A stretch of 64,000 bases of DNA from Bremerella sp. P1 (GTDB taxonomy: Bacteria; Planctomycetota; Planctomycetia; Pirellulales; Pirellulaceae). Each line of letters starts with the position of its first letter. The first letter of the stretch is position 1. Location of the stretch: positions 5,357,814 through 5,421,813 of the forward strand of contig NZ_CP118164.1 in NCBI RefSeq assembly GCF_028748185.1, written 5' to 3'. The translations under genes and the position numbers were made by a program. Below, one piece after another: positions 28,471-37,507 of this stretch. The notes under the pieces were generated by a model, which did no database searches, had not been told where the DNA came from, and worked only from the letters and a program-made list of their open reading frames with translations.

Positions 28471-29142
28471 ATGATCCGTTCACTTTGCGCCATTGCGATG
28501 GTGCTGGTCGCTCACGCGGCTTTCGCACAGGAGATCAAATTGGAGTCGACCGAACAAAAAGCTTCCTACGCCATTGGCCGCAATATCGCGAACGAAGTTG
28601 CTAATCCCGATGTTCCCTTTGACGTTGATGCCCTGGTGGCGGGGTTCCGCGACGGTTTGACCGGTGCTGAGTCGAAACTGACAGATGAACAGGTTAGCGC
28701 CGCTTTGCAGGCCTTCCAAGCCTTGGTTCAGAACCAGATGCAGAAGAAGGCCGAAATGGCCGCCAAGGCTGGCCTTGAATACCTCGCTGAAAATGGCAAG
28801 AAGGAAGGTGTCGTAACCACCAAGAGCGGTCTGCAGTACCAAATCGTTCAGGAAGGTACCGGAGCAACTCCTAAGCTGACCGATACGGTTGTTTGTCACT
28901 ACAAGGGCACGCTGGTCGACGGTACCGAGTTCGATAGCTCGTACAAGCGTGGTGAACCAGCTCAGTTCCCAGTCAATGGTGTGATCGAAGGCTGGACCGA
29001 AGCTCTGCAGATGATGAAGGTCGGCGGCAAATGGAAATTGTTCATTCCTGCCAACCTGGCTTACGGTCCTCAAGGCCGTCCAGGCATTCCACCAAATGCC
29101 GTTCTGCTGTTCGATATCGAACTGCTCGACATTGCTAAGTAA
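28471..29142 (+). CDS. FKBP-type peptidyl-prolyl isomerase, periplasmic (FkpA/Mip-like)
   Basis: A folding helper acting on prolyl bonds of exported proteins. The 223-residue product has a signal peptide (1-20, ending AAFAQ), a Mip/FkpA-type helical dimerisation domain (about 25-110, with ASYAIGRNIANEV and YLAENGKKEGVV), and an FKBP domain (about 115-223) with VVCHYKGTLVDGTEFDSSY, VIEGWTEAL and FIPANLAYGP. Key pocket residues Tyr, Phe, Asp, Trp and Tyr are in place. The ATG at 28471 is preferred to 28453 because AAGGA precedes it and the signal peptide begins there. A terminator follows 30 bp downstream, so it is a single-gene transcript. Confidence 0.95.
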   Translation: MIRSLCAIAMVLVAHAAFAQEIKLESTEQKASYAIGRNIANEVANPDVPFDVDALVAGFRDGLTGAESKLTDEQVSAALQAFQALVQNQMQKKAEMAAKAGLEYLAENGKKEGVVTTKSGLQYQIVQEGTGATPKLTDTVVCHYKGTLVDGTEFDSSYKRGEPAQFPVNGVIEGWTEALQMMKVGGKWKLFIPANLAYGPQGRPGIPPNAVLLFDIELLDIAK

Positions 29143-29175
29143 GCGTCGCGATTCGTCGAACGCACTGAATTAAGA

Positions 29176-29206
29176 AGCCTGCCCCTAATGTGGCAGGCTT
29201 TTTTTA
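29176..29206 (+). terminator. Rho-independent terminator of the FKBP gene
   Basis: AGCCTGCC pairs perfectly with GGCAGGCT across an 8-base loop, followed by TTTTTTT. It overlaps the 3' end of the convergent gene at 29204-29779. Confidence 0.92.
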
Positions 29207-29779
29207 TGGCCCCGCATTCAGCCCGCCCAGAACTCCACCTAGTTTGGCGTGCACTTCCTGCGTTTGTCGCACCACCAGCACTCGGAAATTGCTGAAGTAG
29301 AAGATGCTTCCCTTACCGCCGTGAACTTCCCACGTCTCGGGATCGATCGTCGTGGTAATCAACTCAATGAGTTCGTCGGCTCCACGTTCATCGATCGCTC
29401 CGCCCCCTTGGGCTGACTTCGTTTCCGACAAGCTCGGAGCCGGCTGCGTCGCGCGTAGTTTTTCCAAGTCACTGCGAACGCTTCGAAGACGAGAACCTAA
29501 CTTGGCCTGCCACTTTTCCTTTTCGAATTCGGCGAAGTCTTCGTTGAGCATCATTTCGGCGTAAAGGGCACAGATACGAACAATCGCCTTGCGACGACCC
29601 GCAAACGAATCGCTTGTAGCTTCATCACGTAGGGCAGTTCGTATGGCCTTTCGGATCTCATGAGGCTCGAGCGGCTGCTGAGCTTCGATCTTAGCCGGAT
29701 TCAATTCGGTCGCCGTTGAACTTGAGTCGTCCGAAGGAGGAGCCGTGAGAATCGCCAGTACGCAGAGAAAGGAGGCCAT
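29204..29779 (-). CDS. small secreted protein with planctomycete C-terminal motif
   Basis: A 191-residue protein with a short signal peptide (MASFLCVLAILTA). A charged helical middle (EIRKAIRTALRDEATSD, then FEKEKWQAKLGSRLRSV) precedes a conserved-looking C-terminal segment, ITTTIDPETWEVHGGKGSI followed by LVVRQTQEVHAKL. That ending recurs, from memory, in planctomycete proteins and resembles half of a secretin N-domain. No enzyme motif is visible and I assign no function. The ATG at 29779 has GGAG six bases upstream. The frame is open to a TTG at 29827. Confidence 0.72.
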   Translation of the reverse strand: MASFLCVLAILTAPPSDDSSSTATELNPAKIEAQQPLEPHEIRKAIRTALRDEATSDSFAGRRKAIVRICALYAEMMLNEDFAEFEKEKWQAKLGSRLRSVRSDLEKLRATQPAPSLSETKSAQGGGAIDERGADELIELITTTIDPETWEVHGGKGSIFYFSNFRVLVVRQTQEVHAKLGGVLGGLNAGP

Positions 29780-29877
29780 AATTAACTCCATTGGGATAGA
29801 AACGAAACGCTGCGTGGAGTTTGACAAATTTCGACAGCTTTGGCGAATCGCTGGCCAAGAAAGTGAAACGCCGTGGT

Positions 29878-30684
29878 CTACCCAGTTGCCTTAGCTTTTC
29901 TAATCTTCGACTCGGCCCACGCAACGAGTTCGGGCAAGCGGCCATAGGTCAGCAGAATTGTCGCGGTGGCCATTCCCAACGCGGCACCCAGAAAGACATC
30001 GCTTGGAAAATGCATGCGGAAGACAACACGCTGAAAACAGGCAAGCGCCGCGACCAGCAGGAAATACCAACGAGCATGGGGGTAAAGAAAGCAGAGGCCA
30101 ACGCAAAGTCCGGCGGCTGTTGCCGAGTGTCCGGAGGGAAAGCTTTGCAGAGCTGACTGGCGAAGCTCGTCCTGCGTGAGCCAATTCATAAAAGGAAACC
30201 ACTGATAAAAGCTTTCCCAGATTGGCAAAGAAAAATCGAACGCATGTGGGCGATAGCGGGCAATTCCAAAGAACTTGGCGACATTGGCCATCAGGCCAGC
30301 CCCGAATGCCGTGCCCAGCAGCAAACCAACTTTCCAACGATTTGCCAGATCGAGCGCAAACACGGCCAGGACGACCATGATCACACCAGTCCCGTGTCCG
30401 AAGACCTCTGAGAGGGCAACTAGTTTTTTGACGTCGCCCACCACAAATTGGAATTCGTGCGGGTGGACTGCCAAATGACCACTTACGGCATGATCGATGA
30501 AGAAGGACAGTACCCCGCAAACCGCCAAAATCGCCGAGAGCACGAAGAAGAATCGAGCCGGAAACAGCTTCTCTTTTTGGTCCATCAGGGTAGGGGAGGA
30601 CGACGGCGGAGCGTACGGGCGTTCTGCCTGCGGGGGGGACTCCATTTCTACTTTTGCGTGTTGCGTGGTCACTGTGTTTTGCAT
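29878..30684 (-). CDS. PAP2-family membrane phosphatase
   Basis: An integral membrane phosphatase, probably acting on lipid phosphates such as phosphatidic acid or undecaprenyl pyrophosphate on the outer face of the inner membrane. The 268-residue product has a Pro/Ser-rich cytoplasmic N-terminus (1-40) and about six transmembrane helices. The three PAP2 signature blocks are intact: K137 with R144-P (KFFGIARYRP), PSGH at 183-186, and R219-x5-H225-x3-D229. The exact substrate cannot be read from sequence. It is divergent from the glycosyltransferase gene, which also uses undecaprenyl-linked sugars, so a shared envelope-lipid role is possible. Confidence 0.92.
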   Translation of the reverse strand: MQNTVTTQHAKVEMESPPQAERPYAPPSSSPTLMDQKEKLFPARFFFVLSAILAVCGVLSFFIDHAVSGHLAVHPHEFQFVVGDVKKLVALSEVFGHGTGVIMVVLAVFALDLANRWKVGLLLGTAFGAGLMANVAKFFGIARYRPHAFDFSLPIWESFYQWFPFMNWLTQDELRQSALQSFPSGHSATAAGLCVGLCFLYPHARWYFLLVAALACFQRVVFRMHFPSDVFLGAALGMATATILLTYGRLPELVAWAESKIRKAKATG

Positions 30685-30840
30685 GTTCCAGGCGTTGGTA
30701 AATGCCGTGCTATCGCCAAATTAACGCTTTTTGTCCGAATCACCAATGGCAGACTTTCGGCGGCGAAGTGCCATTGGCTGAGTGGCTTGGCATCGGGTAA
30801 ACTGCCCGCTTGACCCGTGTGCAAGCAAAGGAATGCTGCC

Positions 30841-32598
30841 ATGTTCTCCGCGAACAAAAACCTAGGGCTTCTTGTTGCCCTGTGCCTGATCGTTTTCTTT
30901 ACCAATCTTGGTGGTCCCAAATTGTGGGACCGCGATGAGCCACGCAATGCTGGCTGCGCTATTGAAATGATCGAGGCTGCGGACTGGGTCGTTCCGCGAT
31001 TCAATGACGAACTTCGTACGCACAAGCCCGTGATGCTCTATTGGCTGATGATCACGGCCTATAACGCATTCGGGATCAGTGAGTTCAGTGCCCGTTTCTT
31101 TTCGGCGCTTCTCGGAATGCTGACGGTTCTGCTGACCTACGACATGGGCCGGCGGTTGTTCAACGCGACCGCAGGACTTTGGGCAGGGGTTTGCCTGGCG
31201 ACCACGTTGATGTTCACAGTGGCTTCGCGCGCTGCGACACCAGATGCTCCCTTGATCTTCTTTATTACCCTCGGACTGTGGACTTATGTCTTCTTCAGTT
31301 TCCGGGTTGACGAAGAAAGCGAAGGCGCCGAGCGTTCTTACTATCCGACCCGGTGGTGGCAAGTTGCGCTTTTGTATGGTGCGTTGGGATTGGCTGTCCT
31401 CTCGAAGGGCCCCGTTGGACTGATCTTGCCCACGGCGATCATGGGCATGTTTCTTCTGATCATGCGATTGCCGCCGGCTCAGCCTACAACCACCTGGTGG
31501 GAGTGGGGTGTTTCCCTGTTGCGACCGTTCTACCCGATTCACTTTTTGAAAACCGTATGGTTCATGCGTCCCATCCTAGCGGTTGTTGCTTGTTTGGGCG
31601 TAGCGCTGCCCTGGTACATTTGGGTTGCGGCGCGTGACTTTCGTTGGATCGAGGGTTTCTTTCTCGACCACAATCTCAACCGGGCAGTGACCTCGTTTGA
31701 AGGTCACTCGGGTCCGCCTGTTTACTACCTGGTTGCGATCTGCGTTGGCTTCTTTCCCTGGTCGGTCTTTTTCGCACCGATGCTCTGGGACGTCTGCCAG
31801 CAGCTACGAAGCAGTTCGAAGTCGAAAGCGGCACTGATCTTCTGCTGCTGTTGGGTCGCAGTTTGGATGGGGGCCTTCTCGATCGCACAAACAAAGCTCC
31901 CAAGCTATATCACTCCCCTGTACCCTGGATTGGCACTGATCGCTGGTTTGTTTGTTTCGCGGGTGATCGAGAAGCGAACGGAGCTATCTGCCCGTTGGTT
32001 GGATTTCGGTTTTGGACTGACCACCGTAGTCGGCGCGGTTCTGGTTGTTGCTTTGGCGATCCTAGCGGGACAGTTCATGCCGGGGGAAGAATTGGTCGCG
32101 CTGGTTGGTCTGCTTCTGGTGGTCGGCGGAGGGCTGGCCTGGTGGCGGAAGTCGCAAGAAAACTATCAACAGGCGTTTCGCATCTTCGCGGTTACTTCGA
32201 TGTTGTTTATAGTCGGCCTGTTTTCGGTCGTCGCCCAGCGCGTTTCAGACCGGCAAGAGATTGGCCGGCTGTTGGCTGACATCCAGGCGGCCGAGCCTGG
32301 TGCGCGTCTCTGCTCCTTTGGAGTGAGTGAGTCCAGTTGGGTGTTCTATGCCCGCCAGCCGGTGAAATTTATTCCTGAGGACCCTGCCGATCTCCAGGCC
32401 GAATTTGGCGAGGCTCCCAACACGGTTGTTTTGACCACGCCTGAGAAACTGGCAGAGCTACCGCCAGAACTGCGCGAGCAATTGACGGAAATCGCCCAGG
32501 CCCCTTACTTCTTGAAGCAGTACCCCCTGATTGCCCTGCGGCCCACACCCCAGTTGGCTGAACTAGCCGCGAAAGAGCAGGCTTCGCGGCAACGATGA
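30841..32598 (+). CDS. ArnT/PMT-type membrane glycosyltransferase (GT39-like superfamily)
   Basis: A 585-residue polytopic protein that should transfer a sugar from a polyprenyl-phosphate donor to an envelope acceptor. The first periplasmic loop carries the signature LWDRDEPRNA (Asp30, Asp32, Glu33), as in ArnT and PMT_2 enzymes. RTHKPVMLYWLM and SARFFSALLG continue the family pattern. About 12 transmembrane helices are followed by a soluble C-terminal domain (about 470-585). The ATG at 30841 has AAGGA 9 bases upstream and is preferred over a GTG at 30817. The acceptor (lipid A, protein or other) cannot be told. Confidence 0.9.
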   Translation: MFSANKNLGLLVALCLIVFFTNLGGPKLWDRDEPRNAGCAIEMIEAADWVVPRFNDELRTHKPVMLYWLMITAYNAFGISEFSARFFSALLGMLTVLLTYDMGRRLFNATAGLWAGVCLATTLMFTVASRAATPDAPLIFFITLGLWTYVFFSFRVDEESEGAERSYYPTRWWQVALLYGALGLAVLSKGPVGLILPTAIMGMFLLIMRLPPAQPTTTWWEWGVSLLRPFYPIHFLKTVWFMRPILAVVACLGVALPWYIWVAARDFRWIEGFFLDHNLNRAVTSFEGHSGPPVYYLVAICVGFFPWSVFFAPMLWDVCQQLRSSSKSKAALIFCCCWVAVWMGAFSIAQTKLPSYITPLYPGLALIAGLFVSRVIEKRTELSARWLDFGFGLTTVVGAVLVVALAILAGQFMPGEELVALVGLLLVVGGGLAWWRKSQENYQQAFRIFAVTSMLFIVGLFSVVAQRVSDRQEIGRLLADIQAAEPGARLCSFGVSESSWVFYARQPVKFIPEDPADLQAEFGEAPNTVVLTTPEKLAELPPELREQLTEIAQAPYFLKQYPLIALRPTPQLAELAAKEQASRQR

Positions 32599-32742
32599 TC
32601 AATCGTTCTGGTTAGTCCGTCTATTACGGTTTTGCGGGCTCATCTCCCTTTTCAATCTCCAGCGATTTGCTTGCCTTCTAGGGAAAGCTAAGGTTGTGCG
32701 TCGAATAGCGACATCCGAAGCTTCATTTCGAAGGACGCGACC

Positions 32743-33132
32743 ATGCGTAAAACCAAGCACTTCATTCTCGTCGTCGAGGACGATCCGCTTTTGGCGGACA
32801 TCACGGCTTTCCGTTTGGAACTGCTAGGTTTCGAGGTACATACGGTCGAAAACTCCGAAGCTGCGCTCGCGCAGTTTGAAGAGAAGCAAGTCGACCTGGC
32901 GATCGTTGACTTGGAGCTGGCCGGTCTGAAAGGCTTGGACTTGATCCATCAACTGCAAGTCCATGAAAAGAGCTATCAGACACCGGTCTTGGTTTTCTCG
33001 ACCGATCCTAGCCTTGATGTCGTTCAGAAAGCATTTAAAGCAGGGGCCAAGGATTACCTGGTGACCCCTTATGATCCGGCCGTTTTAGAACACAAGATTG
33101 AACTGCTCTTGTCTCCCCAAGCAGTAAGTTAG
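32743..33132 (+). CDS. stand-alone receiver protein with Lys-to-Thr change
   Basis: A single-domain response regulator of 129 residues. The acidic pocket (EDD at 12-14), Asp56 (IVDLEL) and Ser/Thr position (VFSTD) are conserved. The invariant Lys is replaced by Thr108 in DYLVTPYDP. That Lys normally couples phosphorylation to the conformational change, so signalling may be altered. It sits 29 bp ahead of the pilB-like gene and is probably the first gene of the operon, suggesting control of the pilus ATPase or of assembly. No cognate kinase is adjacent. Confidence 0.88.
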   Translation: MRKTKHFILVVEDDPLLADITAFRLELLGFEVHTVENSEAALAQFEEKQVDLAIVDLELAGLKGLDLIHQLQVHEKSYQTPVLVFSTDPSLDVVQKAFKAGAKDYLVTPYDPAVLEHKIELLLSPQAVS

Positions 33133-33161
33133 TCTGACGGACGCATTGACAGAGATTCACG

Positions 33162-34853
33162 ATGGCAGGAAGACTTGGTGACATTCTGGTAGCCCGCGGG
33201 CACATCACTCAGGAACAACTCGAATCGGCACTCCGCAGTCAGGGTTCCGAGCGAGGTATGCTGGGAGCCATTCTGCTGCGCCGAGGTCTCGTTACTCGCG
33301 AACAAGTCGGTTCGGCTTTATCCGAGCAGTTTGAAGTACCTTTCGAGACGATCGTCGCCGAAGCCGTGAATCCTCAGTTGGTTCGCCTATTGCCGGAAGA
33401 GTTTTCGCGAAGCCGTTCCACGGTTCCTGTTGGCTTGGTAAAGAGACGCCTCCAGCTGGCGATGGCCGCTCCGGATGATATCGAGACGATTTCCGAAGCC
33501 GAACTGATTACCGGTTACCCGATCGATCCGATCGTGAGTTTTTCCGCCGATATCCAAGACACGCTCGATCGTGGGTTTGATGACAAGATTGTCGCTCGCC
33601 AAACGATCGTCGACATGAAGCTGCAGGAACTAGAGCAGCATGAAGATGAGGACGACCAGGCAGAGGAAATTGCCGCGCTGAATGAAGAAGAGTCGGCCCC
33701 GGTGGTTCGCCTGGTAAGGTCGATCTTGTCGGGCGCGATCAACTCGGGCTCGAGCGATATTCACTTGGAGCCGCACAAACCGGAAATGCGTGTTCGTTAT
33801 CGTGTCGACGGCCAGTTGCAACAAGTGATGACGATTCCTAATCACATTGAAGAGGCCGTGATTGCCCGTATCAAAGTGATGGGAGACATGGACACGACCG
33901 AAACACGTCGACCGCAAGACGGCCACATCAGCATCGAAGATGGCGGCAAGAGTGTGAACTTTCGTATCAGCACCATTCCCACCGTGCTGGGTGAAAAGGT
34001 CGTGATGCGTCTGATTGACGAAAGCTCGAAGGTCTTCCGTATGGACCAACTGGGCTTCAGTGATGTCGATCGCGGACGTTTGCAGGAATTGATCGACAAA
34101 CCACACGGTATGTTGGTCGTGACCGGTCCAACCGGTTCTGGTAAGTCGACCACACTTTACGCAATGCTTACCGAACTGAACCAGGTTCATCGTAATATCG
34201 TAACGGTCGAAGACCCGGTCGAATACCGCTTGCCAGGGATCACTCAGGTTCATTCCGACAACGAATTCGGACTCGGCTTTGCGAACGCGTTGAAATACAT
34301 CATGCGGCAAGATCCGGACGTGATCATGGTGGGTGAAATCCGCGATCATGAAACCGCGACAACCGCCGTTCAAGCGGCGCTTACCGGTCACTTGCTGATC
34401 AGCACCTTGCATACCAACGATGCCGTCGGATCGGTTGCCCGTTTGAATGACTTGGGGATCGATCATTTCCGAATTGGTGGCTCGCTCTTGGGAAGCGTGG
34501 CGCAGCGTCTTCTGCGTACGATTTGTCCTTTCTGCAAAGAGCCGGCCAAGCCGAATCAGACAATGCTCGAGACGATCTCTCGCCGCTGCAAGATTCCATC
34601 GGATGCCGTCTTCTATCACGGTCGTGGCTGCAACAAGTGCCTGGGCAGTGGGTACCAGGGACGTGTGCCGGTGTTCGAGATCATGGTCAATACATTGCGC
34701 ATGGCCGAGGCCATCGATCAGGGCATGCCTCAGGCAAAACTGCGCGAAATGGCTGTCGAGGAAGGGATGACCGATCTTCTGACGGCTGGTATTCGGATGG
34801 CCGTCGCTGGTCGTACCACGCTGGAAGAAGCGTACTTCAAGACGATGGGTTAA
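33162..34853 (+). CDS. pilB: PilB/GspE-type extension ATPase
   Basis: The cytoplasmic ATPase of the second pilus-like system. The 563-residue product has an N-terminal MshEN domain (about 1-140) and an acidic linker (158-178, Glu/Asp-rich). Its catalytic core has Walker A GPTGSGKS (322-329), Walker B DPDVIMVGEIRD (384-395), HTND and the zinc-binding pairs CPFC (455-458) and CNKC (490-493). It differs clearly from the GspE at 14236-15972, so the two systems have their own motors. It is followed 10 bp later by the pilC-like gene. No PilT-like retraction ATPase is present. Confidence 0.94.
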   Translation: MAGRLGDILVARGHITQEQLESALRSQGSERGMLGAILLRRGLVTREQVGSALSEQFEVPFETIVAEAVNPQLVRLLPEEFSRSRSTVPVGLVKRRLQLAMAAPDDIETISEAELITGYPIDPIVSFSADIQDTLDRGFDDKIVARQTIVDMKLQELEQHEDEDDQAEEIAALNEEESAPVVRLVRSILSGAINSGSSDIHLEPHKPEMRVRYRVDGQLQQVMTIPNHIEEAVIARIKVMGDMDTTETRRPQDGHISIEDGGKSVNFRISTIPTVLGEKVVMRLIDESSKVFRMDQLGFSDVDRGRLQELIDKPHGMLVVTGPTGSGKSTTLYAMLTELNQVHRNIVTVEDPVEYRLPGITQVHSDNEFGLGFANALKYIMRQDPDVIMVGEIRDHETATTAVQAALTGHLLISTLHTNDAVGSVARLNDLGIDHFRIGGSLLGSVAQRLLRTICPFCKEPAKPNQTMLETISRRCKIPSDAVFYHGRGCNKCLGSGYQGRVPVFEIMVNTLRMAEAIDQGMPQAKLREMAVEEGMTDLLTAGIRMAVAGRTTLEEAYFKTMG

Positions 34854-34862
34854 GCCAAAGCC

Positions 34863-36005
34863 ATGAAAGCAACCACAGTTCGATCAAACGCAGCAAGCTC
34901 GGGGATTGGCGGCTTTTTTCATTGGCTGCACTCGATTCAGTTGACGCCGGGCCGCAAGCGAAAGGCCGTTTCTCCACGTCGCCTGGGTGAGGTTTTCTCT
35001 TACCTGGCAACGTTGCTGGAGAATGGTGTCACGCTTCCCAAGGCAATCTTGACGATCGCCAATGAATCAACCATGCGTTGGGGGCGAACCCTATTGATGT
35101 CGCTGCACGCGGCAATTGAACGAGGGGATAGTTTCTCGAAAGCGCTGACGAGCCAGGAAGGCGTCTTCGACGAAATCATCATTCAGCAAATTCGCATCGG
35201 CGAACGATCCGGCAATGTGCCCCAGGTTCTTCGCCGAATTGCTAACAAGCTCGAAACCGACAACGACCTTCGCGGTCGCATCATGAAGAAGCTGAGCTAT
35301 CCGGCCATCGTAACGCTGGCAGGTAGTGGCGTTTGTGCTTTCATGATCCTGTTCATCTTGCCGGTCTTCGAGGAAACCTACCGCAAATCAAAGATCCCGC
35401 TACCTTTGCCAACGCAGATGCTGGTGAATGTTGGACATTTCGCGACATCGTATGGATGGATCATCATCCTGGCATTGATCGCATTGGTCTTCATTATCCG
35501 ACAGGTGCGAAAGAAGCAGGCCCTGGCGATTGCGATGGACCGTAAGCTCCTGCGACTTCCGTTGGTCGGGCCCTGGTTGGTCGACATGGCCATGCTTCAG
35601 TTTATGGACGCGTTGGGCACCATGCTGGAAAGTGGTTTTCACCTGGCCGACGCGTTGGCTCAATGCCAGGGAACGGTTGGCAATCGAGCCGTCAATCAGG
35701 CCATTGGATCGCTCGGAAAAGCGGTTCGTCGTGGTGAACGACTAAGCCGCGAAATGGATCGACATCGACACTTGTTTCCGCCGGTAGTCAGTCAGTTGGT
35801 GATCGTTGGCGAGCAGACAGGCAATCTTGGACCGGCAAGTCGGCAAATTCGCGACCATTTGAAGAAGGATGTCGAACGCAAGACCGACAACTTTGTTCGC
35901 ATCGTCGAGCCGATCACGACCATTATGATGGCATTGCTGGTTGGCGGGATTTTGCTGGCAATTTATATGCCAATGTTTGGAATGTTAGACCTTGTAGAAA
36001 AGTAA
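34863..36005 (+). CDS. pilC: PilC/GspF-type platform protein
   Basis: The inner-membrane platform of the second system, 380 residues. The leader region (1-40, Arg/Lys-rich) is followed by two T2SSF domains (about 40-165 and 240-365, with YLATLLENGVTLPKAILTI and FMDALGTMLESGFHLADAL). Transmembrane segments lie near 145-167, 195-217 and 350-373. Length and layout are normal for the family. The stop is 124 bp before the first pilin gene, and this gap holds a stem-loop. Confidence 0.93.
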   Translation: MKATTVRSNAASSGIGGFFHWLHSIQLTPGRKRKAVSPRRLGEVFSYLATLLENGVTLPKAILTIANESTMRWGRTLLMSLHAAIERGDSFSKALTSQEGVFDEIIIQQIRIGERSGNVPQVLRRIANKLETDNDLRGRIMKKLSYPAIVTLAGSGVCAFMILFILPVFEETYRKSKIPLPLPTQMLVNVGHFATSYGWIIILALIALVFIIRQVRKKQALAIAMDRKLLRLPLVGPWLVDMAMLQFMDALGTMLESGFHLADALAQCQGTVGNRAVNQAIGSLGKAVRRGERLSREMDRHRHLFPPVVSQLVIVGEQTGNLGPASRQIRDHLKKDVERKTDNFVRIVEPITTIMMALLVGGILLAIYMPMFGMLDLVEK

Positions 36006-36029
36006 GTGCGCTCTTTCAACCTACAGTTA

Positions 36030-36074
36030 CTTGGCAGAAGTGGCAGGCAAACCGTCCGAGTCGCTTTTGCCAAG
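36030..36074 (+). other. stem-loop upstream of the major pilin of the second system
   Basis: The arms at 36030-36040 (CTTGGCAGAAG) and 36064-36074 (CTTTTGCCAAG) pair at 10 of 11 positions around a 23-base loop. It lies 25 bases after the pilC stop and 55 bases before the pilin start. There is no T-tract, so it is more likely an RNA processing or stability element or a leader structure than a terminator. Confidence 0.6.
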
Positions 36075-36129
36075 AAAAGGGGCGGGCAGCTGGGACAGAT
36101 AACTTTCAACCCGATAGATAGTAAAAAAG

Positions 36130-36456
36130 ATGTACCAAACCAAGTTGAATCGAAAGCGTCGTGGGTTCTCCTTGTTAGAACTGTTGGCCGTGGTAGTCAT
36201 CCTGGGGATCATCGCAGCGATCGTTGTTCCCCGCGTGAGCAGCTCGAGTGCGTTGGCAAAGCAACGTGTCAACGAGCACAACATTGCTACGCTGAATGCA
36301 GCGGTTGAACGCTACTACGTGAACGAAGGTAGCTGGCCAAGTGCGTTGAGCGACCTGGGAACAGACTACTTGCCGGATGGCGTTCCTGCCGTTCCAACCG
36401 ATAGCTCGTTGACCTACACGATCGACGGTACGACGCATCGCGTTAGCGCACTGTAA
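36130..36456 (+). CDS. GspG/PilA-like major pilin of the second system
   Basis: A compact prepilin of 108 residues. The leader is followed by RRGFSLLELLAVVVILGIIAA with the Gly-Phe cleavage site and Glu5, then a helix and a small body with GSWPSALSDLG and DGVPAVPTDSS. This resembles GspG or Clostridium-like small pilins but lacks the acidic calcium loop seen in the GspG of the first system. As the first of five pilin-like genes it is probably the major subunit. It follows a 124-bp gap with its own stem-loop. Confidence 0.9.
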   Translation: MYQTKLNRKRRGFSLLELLAVVVILGIIAAIVVPRVSSSSALAKQRVNEHNIATLNAAVERYYVNEGSWPSALSDLGTDYLPDGVPAVPTDSSLTYTIDGTTHRVSAL

Positions 36457-36461
36457 GAACG

Positions 36462-36968
36462 ATGACGTATCTTGATGCATTCCAAAATGGCCGCACTGGT
36501 AGCAAGTCGCGGTCACTGGCAAGTCGGCATCAAGGTTTCAGTCTGTTAGAACTTTTGGCCGTCGTGACGATCCTCGGATTGTTGGCGGCCATCGGTGCTA
36601 CCAGGCTGGCTCCTGGTATTCAAGGCAACGTCGCCAGGGGAACCGATTCCTTTCGCACACTGATGGCTTTGCGGCAGGCCAGGGCATCGGCCATTGCGAC
36701 CGGTGACAATCATCGCCTTCGCATGCTTTCTACCAGCGGAGCCATTACGGGCTTCCAGATCGAACGTTTGGGTAGTTCGACGACCATTGTCGAAGGCCCA
36801 CATATTTACTCCGGCGAAACGATCATTCTGCAAACTGGCAGCGATGCGACCTTCAACTTTCATGGGGAAGCAACCGTCTCGCCAGTGATGACATTTGCCG
36901 GTCCGGATCGGACAAACCGTATTACCGTGGTCGCCGCCACTGGGTGGGGATTGCTGGAAGAACTGTAA
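36462..36968 (+). CDS. GspH-like pilin of the second system
   Basis: A 168-residue prepilin-like protein with motif HQGFSLLELLAVVTILGLLAA and a GspH-like body (SFRTLMALRQARASAIATGDN, then a beta-rich C-terminus). The leader is long, about 25 residues. The start lies 5 bp after the preceding pilin stop. It probably forms part of the minor-pilin complex. Confidence 0.87.
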   Translation: MTYLDAFQNGRTGSKSRSLASRHQGFSLLELLAVVTILGLLAAIGATRLAPGIQGNVARGTDSFRTLMALRQARASAIATGDNHRLRMLSTSGAITGFQIERLGSSTTIVEGPHIYSGETIILQTGSDATFNFHGEATVSPVMTFAGPDRTNRITVVAATGWGLLEEL

Positions 36969-37078
36969 GCTTTTCGACGCTTACGACCCCGATCCATTTC
37001 TTTTGACGTCCATTCTGGGTGACCTATTCTTATACGTCCCCATGCGCACGTGGTGCACCGTAATTGGACGAACAAGTC

Positions 37079-37507
37079 ATGAAGAAGTCGAACAACGCCT
37101 ATAGTCTGCTGGAAGTGGTTATCGCCACATTCCTTATGGGATTGGCGATCATACCTGCGATGAACTTCATGACCTCGGCGATCCACACGGGACAGGAGTT
37201 GGAGACGTGGAACCAGATGAATCTGTTGGCGGTGAGCAAGCTGGAAGAACAGCTCTCCATCGCCGCAGCGGACTTTCTGGAGGGCACGGACAACGGTACG
37301 TTTGCCGATCCTGGTTTGGGAGGGATTCGTTACACCGCCACTCGATCGACTTCGGCCGTCAATGGCGGTATTGAAGATCAACTGATGGTGCTGACCGTGA
37401 CGGTATGGGACGACGAAAACGGAAACTCGGCAGTCGACAGCGGCGAGCCTCAGGTCTCGTATGCGACCAAGCTTGCCAGTATGACGCTTTATCAAGATGG
37501 TACGTAG
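37079..37507 (+). CDS. GspI-like pilin of the second system
   Basis: A 142-residue prepilin-like protein with the segment NNAYSLLEVVIATFLMGLAI. The cleavage position is Ala-Tyr in place of Gly-Phe, a less common but known variation. The body contains WNQMNLLAVSKLEEQLS and VTVWDDENGNSAVDSGEP. The ATG at 37079 gives a normal short leader. A TTG at 37064 is the frame limit. About 110 bp without a gene separate it from the GspH-like gene. Its last 11 bases overlap the next gene. Confidence 0.85.
   Translation: MKKSNNAYSLLEVVIATFLMGLAIIPAMNFMTSAIHTGQELETWNQMNLLAVSKLEEQLSIAAADFLEGTDNGTFADPGLGGIRYTATRSTSAVNGGIEDQLMVLTVTVWDDENGNSAVDSGEPQVSYATKLASMTLYQDGT

Noticed and set aside
33630-34619. 329-codon minus-strand open frame opposite pilB
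   Set aside because: Antisense to a catalytic ATPase. The Walker and zinc motifs on the other strand explain the openness.
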